Shown here in pieces: positions 25,103 through 33,700 of a DNA stretch of 64,000 bases; the stretch's first letter is position 1; each line of letters opens with the position of its first letter. The position numbers and the translations under genes were made by a program. The notes beneath the pieces are model-generated. The model was given only the letters and a program-made list of their open reading frames with translations, did no database searches and was not told the origin of the DNA. This stretch comes from CAYVQF01 sp964454015 (GTDB taxonomy: Bacteria; Myxococcota_A; Bradymonadia; UBA4248). Location of the stretch: the NCBI GenBank assembly GCA_964454015.1, contig CAYVQF010000005.1, positions 62,001 through 126,000 on the forward strand, read 5' to 3'.

Positions 25103-26329
25103 ATGGCGAAAGAAGGCGACATCCTGGTGGGCTTGGACATTGGAACCACGAAAGTGTGCGCCATCGTCGGTGAGGTGACGGCCGATGGCGTGGACATCAT
25201 TGGGATAGGGAGCCACCCTTCTACGGGGCTGCGCAAGGGGGTGGTGATCAATATCGACGCGACAGTGACGGCCATCCAGCGCGCCGTGGAGGAAGCGGAG
25301 CTGATGGCGGGGTGTGAGATTTCCACGGTACATGCGGGCATTGCCGGTGGCCACATCAAAGGCTTCAACAGCCACGGGGTGGTGGCGATTCGCAATCGGG
25401 AGGTGGATGAGAACGATGTTGGGCGGGTGATCGATGCGGCGAAGGCGGTGGCCATTCCCATGGATCGCGAGGTGCTCCACGTGATCCCGCAGGAGTACGT
25501 CATCGACGAACAGGACGGCATCCTGGAGCCTCTCGGGATGAGCGGCGTGCGCTTGGAGGCCAAGGTTCACATCGTTACGGGATCGGTCAGCAGCGCCCAG
25601 AACATCATCAAATGTGCCCAGCGCTGTGATCTCAGAGTGGCGGACATCGTCCTAGAGCAGCTTGCGAGCTCCGAGGCGGTGCTCTCTGACGACGAGAAGG
25701 AGCTGGGTTGTGTGCTGGTGGACATTGGGGGTGGGACCACGGACATCGCCATCTGGTCACGGGGCACGATAGTCCACTCGTCCGTGTTGTCCCTCGGTGG
25801 CAATCACCTGACCAACGATGTGGCCGTGGGCCTGCGGACGCCGATGGCCGAGGCCGAGCGGATCAAACAGAAAGGCGGCTGCGCCATGGTGTCGATGGTC
25901 GGTGCCGAGGAGAGCATCGAGGTTCCCAGCGTGGGGGGGCGACCGCCGCGCAAGTTGCCGCGGCGGATTTTGGCTGAGATCATCGAGCCGCGAATGGAAG
26001 AGGTTTTTTCCTTGGTGCAGCGGGAGATCGAGGTGTCGGGTTTCGCCGATGTGGTGGCCAGCGGGCTGGTGCTGACGGGCGGTACGGCGCTGATGGAGGG
26101 GATGCCCGAGCTGGCGGAGCGCGTGCTCGGTATGCCCGTGCGGCGTGGCTTGCCGCGGGGGGTGGGCGGCTTGGTGGATGTGGTGCGCAACCCGAAGTTT
26201 TCCACTGGGGTTGGTCTGGTGCTCTATGGGGCGACGCACCCTGAGCGCGACCTGTTCAAGCCGCGGGAGGACGCCATGTTCACGCGGGTGCGCAAGCGCA
26301 TGGCCTCTTGGTTCAAGGAGATCGTCTGA
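25103..26329 (+). CDS. ftsA: Cell division protein FtsA
   Basis: 408 residues. An actin-like ATPase that ties FtsZ to the membrane. ILVGLDIGTTKVCAIVGE (residues 6-23, first half of the phosphate site), the 1C subdomain (about 85-160), LVDIGGGTTDIAI (second phosphate loop) and LVLTGGTALMEGM (adenosine site) are all present. The C terminus MFTRVRKRMASWFKEIV is the amphipathic membrane-targeting helix. ATG 25103 has GGGAGCGACAAGAG upstream; a start at 25082 is less likely. It follows ftsQ and converges with the TonB-family gene 22 bases beyond. Confidence 0.97.
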   Translation: MAKEGDILVGLDIGTTKVCAIVGEVTADGVDIIGIGSHPSTGLRKGVVINIDATVTAIQRAVEEAELMAGCEISTVHAGIAGGHIKGFNSHGVVAIRNREVDENDVGRVIDAAKAVAIPMDREVLHVIPQEYVIDEQDGILEPLGMSGVRLEAKVHIVTGSVSSAQNIIKCAQRCDLRVADIVLEQLASSEAVLSDDEKELGCVLVDIGGGTTDIAIWSRGTIVHSSVLSLGGNHLTNDVAVGLRTPMAEAERIKQKGGCAMVSMVGAEESIEVPSVGGRPPRKLPRRILAEIIEPRMEEVFSLVQREIEVSGFADVVASGLVLTGGTALMEGMPELAERVLGMPVRRGLPRGVGGLVDVVRNPKFSTGVGLVLYGATHPERDLFKPREDAMFTRVRKRMASWFKEIV

Positions 26330-26351
26330 GTCCCTGTCGTTCCAATGGCGC

Positions 26352-27938
26352 TCATGGCTGCGGCTGTTGGGTCGAAGGGCGGCGGCGGCGCTGTTGCACG
26401 GTCTCAGTCGTGTCGCTGGCCGGGTCGTCGGCGGCGGGAAGGCTGGGCGGCGGCAGGGGACGGGGTGACGGGTGGTCATGGATGCCTAGCCGCTGTTCTT
26501 CTGCTTTGACTTTGTCGAGATCGAGGCCCACTTCCTTCCGGGCGCCCTCGGCGTCGAGATGAAAGACCTTGGTGCCAAAGACGCCGCATTGGCGTTGGTC
26601 GCGCCAGAAGGTCCAGTGGACATAGGCCCGTTGGTTGGCCGAGAGCATGGTGTCGGGGACGGGCTCTCCGGGGCCGGAGTTCCAGGCGACGTTGATGGCT
26701 TCGGTGTCATAGTCGGCCAGTCCCGAGGATTTTACGAAGTTGACTTCTAGGACTTGGCCGCCCTCGGAGAGGACGATCTCGAGTACGGTCGAGAGGTCGG
26801 GGTTAGAGAGGGGATTGGTGAGGCCGCGTACCTTGAGGTCGAGGCTGAGGAGATAGTCGTGGGCCCAGCGCGGATGGATGCGCTTGTGCATGAGGGCGAT
26901 ATACTCCCAGACTTCTTTGCGGTGGGTGATGGCGTGGCTTTGGTGGCCTCGGCCGGCCTTGGCACCGCTGCCTTCGAAGGTCGTTTTGGCGCGCTGCCAG
27001 TCTTCTTCCCAGCCGCCGAGGAAGCCTTCGCGTTCCCGGGCGCGGATGAGGTCTTTGGCTAAGGCGTCAGCGCGATCGCCGTAGAGGACTTCGTAATCGC
27101 CCGGGGTGAAGAGAAAGAGGTCGCCCAGATGGGCTTGGCGCTGTGGGGGGGGGGGGTCGCTGNNNNNNNNNNCCCCCCCCCCCCCCCCCCCCGCCCCCCC
27201 CCCACCCCCCCCCCCCCCCCCCCCCGCCCCCCGCGGGGGGGGGGGCCCGCGGGGTTCAGGTTGTTGGTGGAGGGCCTCAGGTGGCGGAGCGGGTCTAGGG
27301 GTGAGGCGGGTAGTGGGGCGCGGGGTGGGTGTTGGCGGGGTCGGGGAGGGAGGGTCGGGTATGGGTTCGGGTGGTACTGTTGGCGCCGGCTCTGGCGTGG
27401 TGACGATGTGGGCCACGAGTGGTTCGTCAGGTGGGCGTGGGGTGCGGGTGTGAAAGCGGGCGCGCCAGTTCTGGTGTTCTTCCGGTTGGTTGGCGGCGAG
27501 TGCGCCCACGCCGGTGAAGCGAAAGACGCCGGGTAGCAGTGGGTTTGGGCCGCCGGCTTGGAGGACGATTTCGTAGGTACCGAGGCGGGGCGGGGTGGAA
27601 AAGGAGAGGTGGGTGGGGTCATCGGGATCGAGCTGGGCGATGGCGAGGAGTTGCTGGCCCTGGGGGGTGATGGCGTAGAGGCGTGCGCCGAGGGGGTTGG
27701 GCGTGGCGGAAGAGGTGTTGGCTTCGAAGTGGAGTTGGATGTTGAGGGCGTCTTCGGGGAGATCGATAGTGCTCTCTGGGAGTGGCCACATGGCGGTGAT
27801 GCGGACGTGTCGATGTTGTTCGGTGAGGGCGGCGATGGCGTAGAGCGTGGGTAGGTGGAGGAGGATGGCGAGGATGAGCATGGGCGCCCAAGGTTGGGCG
27901 CGGGAGGTGTTCCAGAGGATGCGGGATCTGCGGGGCAT
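26352..27938 (-). CDS. TonB-family coupler protein (contains assembly gap)
   Basis: About 528 residues as assembled, with the centre uncertain. One N-terminal transmembrane segment (about 19-38, MLILAILLHLPTLYAIAAL), a beta-rich periplasmic domain (about 45-160), then a Pro-rich linker of the TonB type (EPAPTVPPEPIPDPPSPTPP) that would span the periplasm. The C-terminal domain (about 375-480, LSTVLEIVLSEGGQVLEVNFVKSSGLADYD) has the TonB C-terminal fold pattern. The stretch 27145-27245, poly-G, ten N and poly-C, is unreliable. It is divergent from the ExbB/ExbD operon, which it probably serves. Likely an energy transducer from the inner-membrane motor to the outer membrane. Confidence 0.75.
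   Translation of the reverse strand: MPRRSRILWNTSRAQPWAPMLILAILLHLPTLYAIAALTEQHRHVRITAMWPLPESTIDLPEDALNIQLHFEANTSSATPNPLGARLYAITPQGQQLLAIAQLDPDDPTHLSFSTPPRLGTYEIVLQAGGPNPLLPGVFRFTGVGALAANQPEEHQNWRARFHTRTPRPPDEPLVAHIVTTPEPAPTVPPEPIPDPPSPTPPTPTPRPTTRLTPRPAPPPEALHQQPEPRGPPPPRGAGGGGGGGGGGAGGGGGGXXXXSDPPPPQRQAHLGDLFLFTPGDYEVLYGDRADALAKDLIRAREREGFLGGWEEDWQRAKTTFEGSGAKAGRGHQSHAITHRKEVWEYIALMHKRIHPRWAHDYLLSLDLKVRGLTNPLSNPDLSTVLEIVLSEGGQVLEVNFVKSSGLADYDTEAINVAWNSGPGEPVPDTMLSANQRAYVHWTFWRDQRQCGVFGTKVFHLDAEGARKEVGLDLDKVKAEEQRLGIHDHPSPRPLPPPSLPAADDPASDTTETVQQRRRRPSTQQPQP
27145..27245. other. Assembly gap in G/C homopolymer tract
   Basis: Twelve G (27145-27156), a short unique stretch, ten N (27163-27172), then about 60 C with rare A or G, ending in a G run. 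A true coding tract here should be Pro-rich, not poly-Gly, so both flanks are probably misread. Confidence 0.9.
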
Positions 27939-28259
27939 AGGCGAGCGGCGCTGGCGTCATGTTGGTCTTCGCTGGGCGAAGCACTGAATCGTAAAGGGGA
28001 CGGGACAGGGGTGCAGTGGAGGTCGCGAGCGCGCTGTCGCGACGGGTGTGGATGCCCAAAAAAGGGACATCGTGGTCCATGATAGGCATTTTGGTGGCGG
28101 AGGCACCACGAAAGATGGTGTGAGGGGGGGAGGGTGGTGAGAGAAGTGGCGGCTTGTGTAGTTGTGATGCCTTTGTTAATTTGGCGTCGGTGGAGCACAA
28201 ACGCGAGTTGGCGCGGCGGACATGTGGTGTGTCTGCGGCGTCGCTGAGAGAGGGGCTGG
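27939..28259. other. Divergent promoter region with perfect inverted repeat
   Basis: 321 bases between the TonB-family gene and the ExbB operon. It must carry promoters for both. A perfect 7-bp inverted repeat GTCGCGA-(8)-TCGCGAC lies at 28022-28043, which could bind a dimeric regulator. Otherwise nothing recognisable. Confidence 0.4.
28022..28043. promoter_or_regulatory. Inverted repeat, possible operator
   Basis: GTCGCGA and TCGCGAC separated by eight bases, in the divergent region of the motor genes. An operator is only one explanation; in GC-rich DNA such repeats can arise by chance. Confidence 0.25.
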
Positions 28260-28985
28260 ATGATGGGTGAGAGCCTGATCGGGACGTTGCAGGTGAGTTG
28301 GTTGGGTGTTGGGCAGGCCGAAGGTGGCGTGCTGGTGGAGTACCTGCAGGCAGGGGGGTGGATGATGTATGTCATCTTGAGCCTCTCGGTGTTGGGGGTG
28401 GTGTTTTTTTTGGAACGTGCTGTCGACCTCTATCTGCTGAAGCGGATGAATGTGCGGCGCTTCGTCACAGGTTTGGTGGAGCGCATCGAGCAGCGTCGTT
28501 TTCGGGAGGCGCTGGAGTGGTGCCAGATCAAGTCTCGTCACCCCTTGGTGAAGGTGGCACGTGCTGGGATGTTGCGGGCCAATAGGCGGGAGGCGGACAT
28601 CGAGCGGGCGATGGAGAATGAGATGCTGGAGGCGCTGCCGTCCTTGCAGCGTCGGGTGTCATTGATGGCGTTGTTGGCGAACATTGCGACCTTGCTTGGT
28701 CTTCTTGGGACGATTTTTGGTTTGATTTCGGCATTCTCTTCGGTGGCAGCGGCGTCGGCTGCGGAGCGGCAAGAGGCGTTGGCGGCGGGTATCTCTCAGG
28801 CCATGTATACGACGGCCTTTGGTATCAGCGTGGCGGTTCCGTTGTTGTTTTTTCACCATTTCTTGTCCAAGAGAGCCGAGAGGGTGATGAACGACGTGGA
28901 AGGCGGTGCGACCTCTGTGTTGGTGGCGCTGAGCGGGATCCCGCGGGAGGAGCGCGATGGGGAAGGCCAAGGGACTGGGCGCTGA
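28260..28985 (+). CDS. MotA/TolQ/ExbB proton channel family protein
   Basis: 241 residues. Three transmembrane helices are seen (about 33-56 MYVILSLSVLGVVFF, 137-160 ANIATLLGLLGTIFGLISAF, 182-200 MYTTAFGISVAVPLLFFHHF), as in ExbB/TolQ, with the cytoplasmic helical domain between the first two. TLLGLLGTIFG is the usual TM2 signature. The Glu found in TM3 of E. coli ExbB (GIAEAL) is Gln here (GISQAM). It forms the stator channel that uses the ion gradient. First of a five-gene operon with two ExbD paralogues, like aglRQS of Myxococcus (established there as a gliding motor). Confidence 0.88.
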   Translation: MMGESLIGTLQVSWLGVGQAEGGVLVEYLQAGGWMMYVILSLSVLGVVFFLERAVDLYLLKRMNVRRFVTGLVERIEQRRFREALEWCQIKSRHPLVKVARAGMLRANRREADIERAMENEMLEALPSLQRRVSLMALLANIATLLGLLGTIFGLISAFSSVAAASAAERQEALAAGISQAMYTTAFGISVAVPLLFFHHFLSKRAERVMNDVEGGATSVLVALSGIPREERDGEGQGTGR

Positions 28986-29034
28986 TGGCACGGTCGCTGG
29001 CGCTGCGTGCTGCTGGCGTGAGGGGTAGGTCGGG

Positions 29035-29649
29035 ATGTTCAAGCGGTGGCAACAGGCGGTGGACGAGGGCGCCGACATCAATGTGGTGCCGGTCATGAAC
29101 CTGTTCATGGTGTTGATTCCCTTTTTGTTGATGGGGGCGGCCTTTTATCAGATTGGTGTGGTGCCGATTTCGACGCCGACGCACAACCCTGAAGAGTCAG
29201 ACGTTCCGCAGACCCCGACGACGGTGGCGGTGAACCTGGTGTTGAAGGCTGACGAGATGGTGTTGACGGCTTCGAGCACCAATTTGAGCGCCGAGGAGCT
29301 GGCAGATCTGGGTGAGCGTTGGCCCGTCGTGGGTGGCCAGTATAACCTGAGCGCGTTGCAGTCGCGCTTGGAGTACATCAAGGCCAAGTATCCAAAGAGC
29401 AATACCATTGTGGTCGTCCCTCATGATGATCTCGCCTATCAGCACCTCGTGGAAGTGTTGGACGTCACCCGCGAACGGCCGCGCACGGTGGACGCGAGTG
29501 GGCGGGAGATTGTGGAGGAGTTGTTTCCGGTGACGGTGTTTACGCGTTTCATCCCGCCGCCACCGGAGGTGGAGAGCGTCGAGGGCGAAGAAGGCGAGGA
29601 ATGGGAGGCCGATGACACGGCCTTCGCCGATGAGGAGGGTGCGCCATGA
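29035..29649 (+). CDS. ExbD/TolR-family protein with Asp-to-Asn change
   Basis: 204 residues. One N-terminal transmembrane helix begins after DINVVPVMNLFMVLIPFLL (residues 14-32); the ExbD pattern is DINVTPFIDVMLVLL, and the ion-carrying Asp is replaced by Asn22. A periplasmic TolR-like domain follows (TPTTVAVNLVLKADEMVLTA, IVVVPHDDLAYQHLVEVLD), then an acidic tail. The second paralogue (next gene) retains Asp, so the pair may work as a heterodimer. The stop overlaps the next start by four bases (ATGA), which favours fixed stoichiometry. Confidence 0.82.
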   Translation: MFKRWQQAVDEGADINVVPVMNLFMVLIPFLLMGAAFYQIGVVPISTPTHNPEESDVPQTPTTVAVNLVLKADEMVLTASSTNLSAEELADLGERWPVVGGQYNLSALQSRLEYIKAKYPKSNTIVVVPHDDLAYQHLVEVLDVTRERPRTVDASGREIVEELFPVTVFTRFIPPPPEVESVEGEEGEEWEADDTAFADEEGAP

Positions 29650-30158
29650 GCCTAGGTCGCCGTCGCCGTCGGGTGGCCAAGCCGCCAGGCCTGATGCTGA
29701 CGTCCTTGTTGGATATGTTTACGATCATCCTCATTTTTTTGATCGTCAGCTTCGAGGCGGAGGACTACAATTTTCGCCTCAACCCCAAGGTGACCTTGCC
29801 GACTTCAGGGGCACAGTCGGTGTTCAAGCCGGCGGTGAACCTCTCGATCACGCCGGACGAGATCGTCATCGAGCAGGTCAGTGTCGTGTCTTTGGAGGGA
29901 ACGCGGGCATCGCCGGAACATTATGCCGCAGGTGAGATCCCTGAGGTGGTGGAGGCGTTGAAGGTCTATTACGAGCGCGCTGAGGTGATACGGGCGCGCT
30001 TATTGGCCGAGAAGGGTGTGCTCGAGGAGGATGACGATCCCGCGATCATCGTGGTGCAGGCAGGTAAGGATTTGGACTATGGGACGCTGTACCTGGTCTT
30101 GCGCTCAGCGTCGATTGCCGGTTTCGTTCGCTATCGCCTAGCGATCATGAAGAAATGA
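29646..30158 (+). CDS. ExbD/TolR-family protein (second paralogue)
   Basis: 170 residues. A basic N terminus (MSLGRRRRRVAKPP) leads to one transmembrane helix (about 16-35, LTSLLDMFTIILIFLIVSF) with the conserved Asp23 of the motor channel in the proper place. The periplasmic part (SGAQSVFKPAVNLSITPDEIVI, DPAIIVVQAGKDLDYGTLYLVL) is the TolR/ExbD fold, with an inserted helical region around 85-125. ATGA overlap with the upstream paralogue implies co-translation. With ExbB it would make a one-TolQ plus two-TolR stator. Confidence 0.88.
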   Translation: MSLGRRRRRVAKPPGLMLTSLLDMFTIILIFLIVSFEAEDYNFRLNPKVTLPTSGAQSVFKPAVNLSITPDEIVIEQVSVVSLEGTRASPEHYAAGEIPEVVEALKVYYERAEVIRARLLAEKGVLEEDDDPAIIVVQAGKDLDYGTLYLVLRSASIAGFVRYRLAIMKK

Positions 30159-30204
30159 GCCGAGACGGGAGGGCGACCTCTGGGGCAAGGGTGAGGAGGC
30201 TTGG

Positions 30205-30684
30205 ATGAGAGAGTGCCAATCATGGGTACAGTGGGCGCTGGGCATGGCGATGTTGCTGGCTTGGCCGGTGGCTTTGGAAGCAGATGAAGAAGACGCCGAT
30301 CTGCCGGATTCGGAGGAGGAGGAGAGCCGCCCGGTGGCAGAGGCGACGGAAGCCGTGTCCTTGTCTTCGGTGCAGCGCGGCAACCGCATGGAGTTTGATG
30401 GCCGGCTGGTGCGCGGTGAGAGCGCCGGTGCGGGCGCGGTGTTTTTGTTCGAGCGGGCGCCGCGTCCTCTGCCATCGATGGTAGCGCTGCGCAGCACCTT
30501 TTTACAGGACACGGTGCGCGAGGTTTTTGGGAGCGCGACGTCGGATTCGGTTGGGGAGGTGGATTCCGAAGGGGAAGGGGTGAGTGAAGCGCCCCGCGCG
30601 TCTGGGGCGAGTAAGCCCAGCAGCACGCCGCCTTCAGGGAGCAGCAAGGGCAAAGCGAAACGGAAGCCGGCTAAGAAGCGCTAG
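30205..30684 (+). CDS. Small exported protein of the motor operon, unknown family
   Basis: 159 residues. A signal peptide (WVQWALGMAMLLAWPVALEADE) is followed by an acidic stretch, a conserved-looking middle (VQRGNRMEFDGRLVRGESAG, VFLFERAPRPLPSMVALRST) and a Ser/Pro/Lys-rich disordered tail that ends KGKAKRKPAKKR. GAGGAGGCTTGG supplies its ribosome site. It lies between the second exbD and the pseudokinase-TonB gene, so it is probably a periplasmic accessory of the same machine. I do not recognise the family. Confidence 0.75.
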   Translation: MRECQSWVQWALGMAMLLAWPVALEADEEDADLPDSEEEESRPVAEATEAVSLSSVQRGNRMEFDGRLVRGESAGAGAVFLFERAPRPLPSMVALRSTFLQDTVREVFGSATSDSVGEVDSEGEGVSEAPRASGASKPSSTPPSGSSKGKAKRKPAKKR

Positions 30685-30705
30685 ATTTTGCCCGAGAGGT
30701 TGGTC

Positions 30706-33700
30706 ATGACCGAATACCACTATGAGATGTTGACCCAGATCACTGCAGGCGAGGTGGTGGAGCTGTGGTTGGCGCGCCAGCAGGTAGGTGGGCGCTCGAC
30801 GCGGTTGGTCAAGGTCAAACGGGTTTGTACGGAAGCGCTGGTGGATGGTGCGTTTTCGGCGGTGTTGATGGAGCTCGCCCAGCGCGCGCGCTTGCTCATC
30901 CATCCTGGCATCGTGCGGGTACTCGACGTCGAGGTCGCTGGCGGTTTCGTGGTTTGTGAAGTGGTGCGCGGTGAGACCTTGCTGGAGTTGGTCGAGCGGG
31001 TCATGGCTCAAGGGCAGGAGGCGTTGCCGGCAGCGGTGGCGTTGTCCTTGATGGCCCAGGCGGCCGAGGCTTTGCATTTTGCGCATCAGCTTCAGTCGTC
31101 ACGGGGCACGCCGCTGGGGGTGGTGCACGGGGCGCTGAGTCCGTCGAACCTTCGGGTTGGCTTCGATGGTAGGGTCCGGCTGGACGGTTTTGACGGTGTG
31201 AGCGTCGATCTGCCCCCGCATGCGTCGTCGATGGTTTTGGGTCCGCAGCGCTACATGGCCCCCGAGCAGGTGCTGGGCGAGGGAATAGGCACGGCGTCAG
31301 ACGTTTACGCGTTGGGTGCGGTGCTGTGGGAGGCTTTGACGGGGCGTCTTCTATTTGCTGGCAAACACGATTTCGACCTCCTCGATGCCATCTGTGCTGA
31401 AGCCGTGGCATCCCCGACGCAGATCAATAAGCAGGTGCCGCCGTTGGCGAGCGCTGTGGTTCTCAAAGCGATGGCCAAGGATCCGCGGCAACGCTTTGCC
31501 GATGCCGGTGAGATGGTCGCTGCCTTGGAGAAGACCCTGCAGCGCATGGGCGCGACCATGTCTCAGGCGGCCTTGGCAGATTTTTTGCGCCGTTATTATC
31601 GCGGCCGCATCATGAACTGGAAGGCCTTTGACGAGGCTGAGGCCAAGGATGATCAGCGCGAGATCATGCGTTTGGTGCCTGTGCTCTTTGGGCCGGACCT
31701 TGGCGCTGAGCCATCGGGGGAGGATCAGACGGTTCGTTTCGGTGTGGGCGATCTGCCGCGTGAGAGTACCTTCGCGGCCCAGACCGAGCGGGTGTTGCCG
31801 ACCATGGTACCAGGTCGCGGGCCGACGGGGGGCCCGTCGGCATCCTTTGACGACGCGACGGCAGCGGCGCCGTCCGTCCCGGCATCCGTGCCTTTGCCTG
31901 GGGTGTCGTCAGGGGCGGCTTTTGGATCCGGGAGCCACTCACCCTTCGAAGAGGAGGATGAGGCGCTGGACACCCTGCGGGTCGACGCTGGCGCCCGGGC
32001 CCGGGTGCTGCGGGATCTGCAACAGCAGAAGACGGTGTCGCATGACTTGATCGTCGACGACGGCGAGATGTCTGAAGACATGCCCACTACTGAGTTTGCC
32101 CTCAACGCAGAGATGCGGCTGTCGCCAGCGCTGAGCTTCGACGAGGACGTGGTGCTCGCTGCGCTGGGGGCTCGCGAGACGCCACCTGCAGCGTCGCGAG
32201 ACACGGCAGCGACTGTTGAGACGCTTTCAGAGATGGTGCCCAGGGAGGTGGAACTCGGTGTTGCTGCGGCGCTTGGCTTGGAGCGTTCTGCGCCACCGCC
32301 TGCTGGCCAGTCTGCACCTCCGCCCACGGGGTCGGGTGTGGCCCGCCCTGCGGTCGCTTCGGGCGACGATGATGACGAAGCTGAGGATGAGGGACCGCGC
32401 TTTGCTTTGGCGCAACTCTTCTCCCAGACGGCACCGTCGAGCGCTGCCAAAACGATGGTGTTGGCCAAGCGTCCGGTCTTGGAGGTTCTGCGTACCAGTG
32501 GCGAAGCGGTTCTGGGTATCCACATCCTGCGTTCGCGCGCCCTGAAGGGAATAGCTGGAACAGCGATCAAGGGTGGGATGCAGCGCGACGCCGGCGTGTT
32601 GGCGTTGACGGCTGGGGTGCAGGGCGAGGTGGTGCGTGCGGGTGCGGAGGCGCAACGAGAGAGGCTGGAAGGCCCGATGGAGCTGCGCCTCCGGGTGGGT
32701 GATGAGGCCCTTCTGCAGTGGCGCCAGATCGCGTATCGGGCGCGCGTCATCCATCCGCCGCGACGCTTGGGCGGAGCGCTGTGGGCTGGCTTGAGCATGG
32801 CGGCGCTCGGTACGGCGGCCAAGGTGTATTTGAGCGCGGTGGTGGTTGCCCTCGGGATGCACGCTGGTGCGCTCTACGGCTTCGAGCGCCTCAGCGCCCA
32901 GATGCAGTTGGTGGTGAAAGCAGAGGCGCCGCCAGAGATTTTCGCGGAGGGGACGCTGCAGAAAGAGGTGGAGGTGAAGAAGGCCGAGGTCAAGGCCGAG
33001 CCTCCCAAACCCAAGGAGCCGCCCAAGCGGCCGGTCGAGAAGAAGCCGCGTCGAGTGGATCCGGCAGAGCAGCAGGTCAAGATTCCGCAAGCCGCGCGGG
33101 CCAAGCTCGACGAGAAGCTGACCCAACGTCGGGTCGAGCGCGGCGGTGGTGGTGAAAGGAAGGCCGCGAGTGCCGACGATGTCGTCAAGGCGCTGACCTC
33201 CCCGGTGCAGGGGGCCGGCACGACGATGAAAGATATCGTGACGAATATCGACTCGCCGAACACCTCGACGTCGTCAGCGGTCTTCCGCACCGGCGGGACA
33301 CTGGCGGCGCTGCCCGAGGGCGAGGTGAACGTGGGTCTCGGGGGTGGGGGAGAGCTGGGCCCGTTGGGGGGTGATTCTGCGTCGGTGAAGGCCGTGTCCA
33401 AGCTGGAAGAGCGTGCTGAGAAGGGAAAGGGCGGGGGAAAGAAGGTGCGTGGCTCGGTCAGTGGTATGAGTGGAGCGGCCAAGGTGGAAGGCAGCCTGAG
33501 CCGGGGTGAGATCCAGGCAGAGATCAACAAGCATCTGGGCAAGATTCAGGGGTGTTATGAAAAGGCGCTGATCAAGTCCCCCGGATTGGCTGGACGTATC
33601 ACCTTCGAGTGGTCCATCAAATTGGATGGGAGTGTCAGCGGGGCGCGAGAGGTCAATAGCACGGTCTCCGATGCCACTGTCTCGAGTTGTGTTTTGGCCA

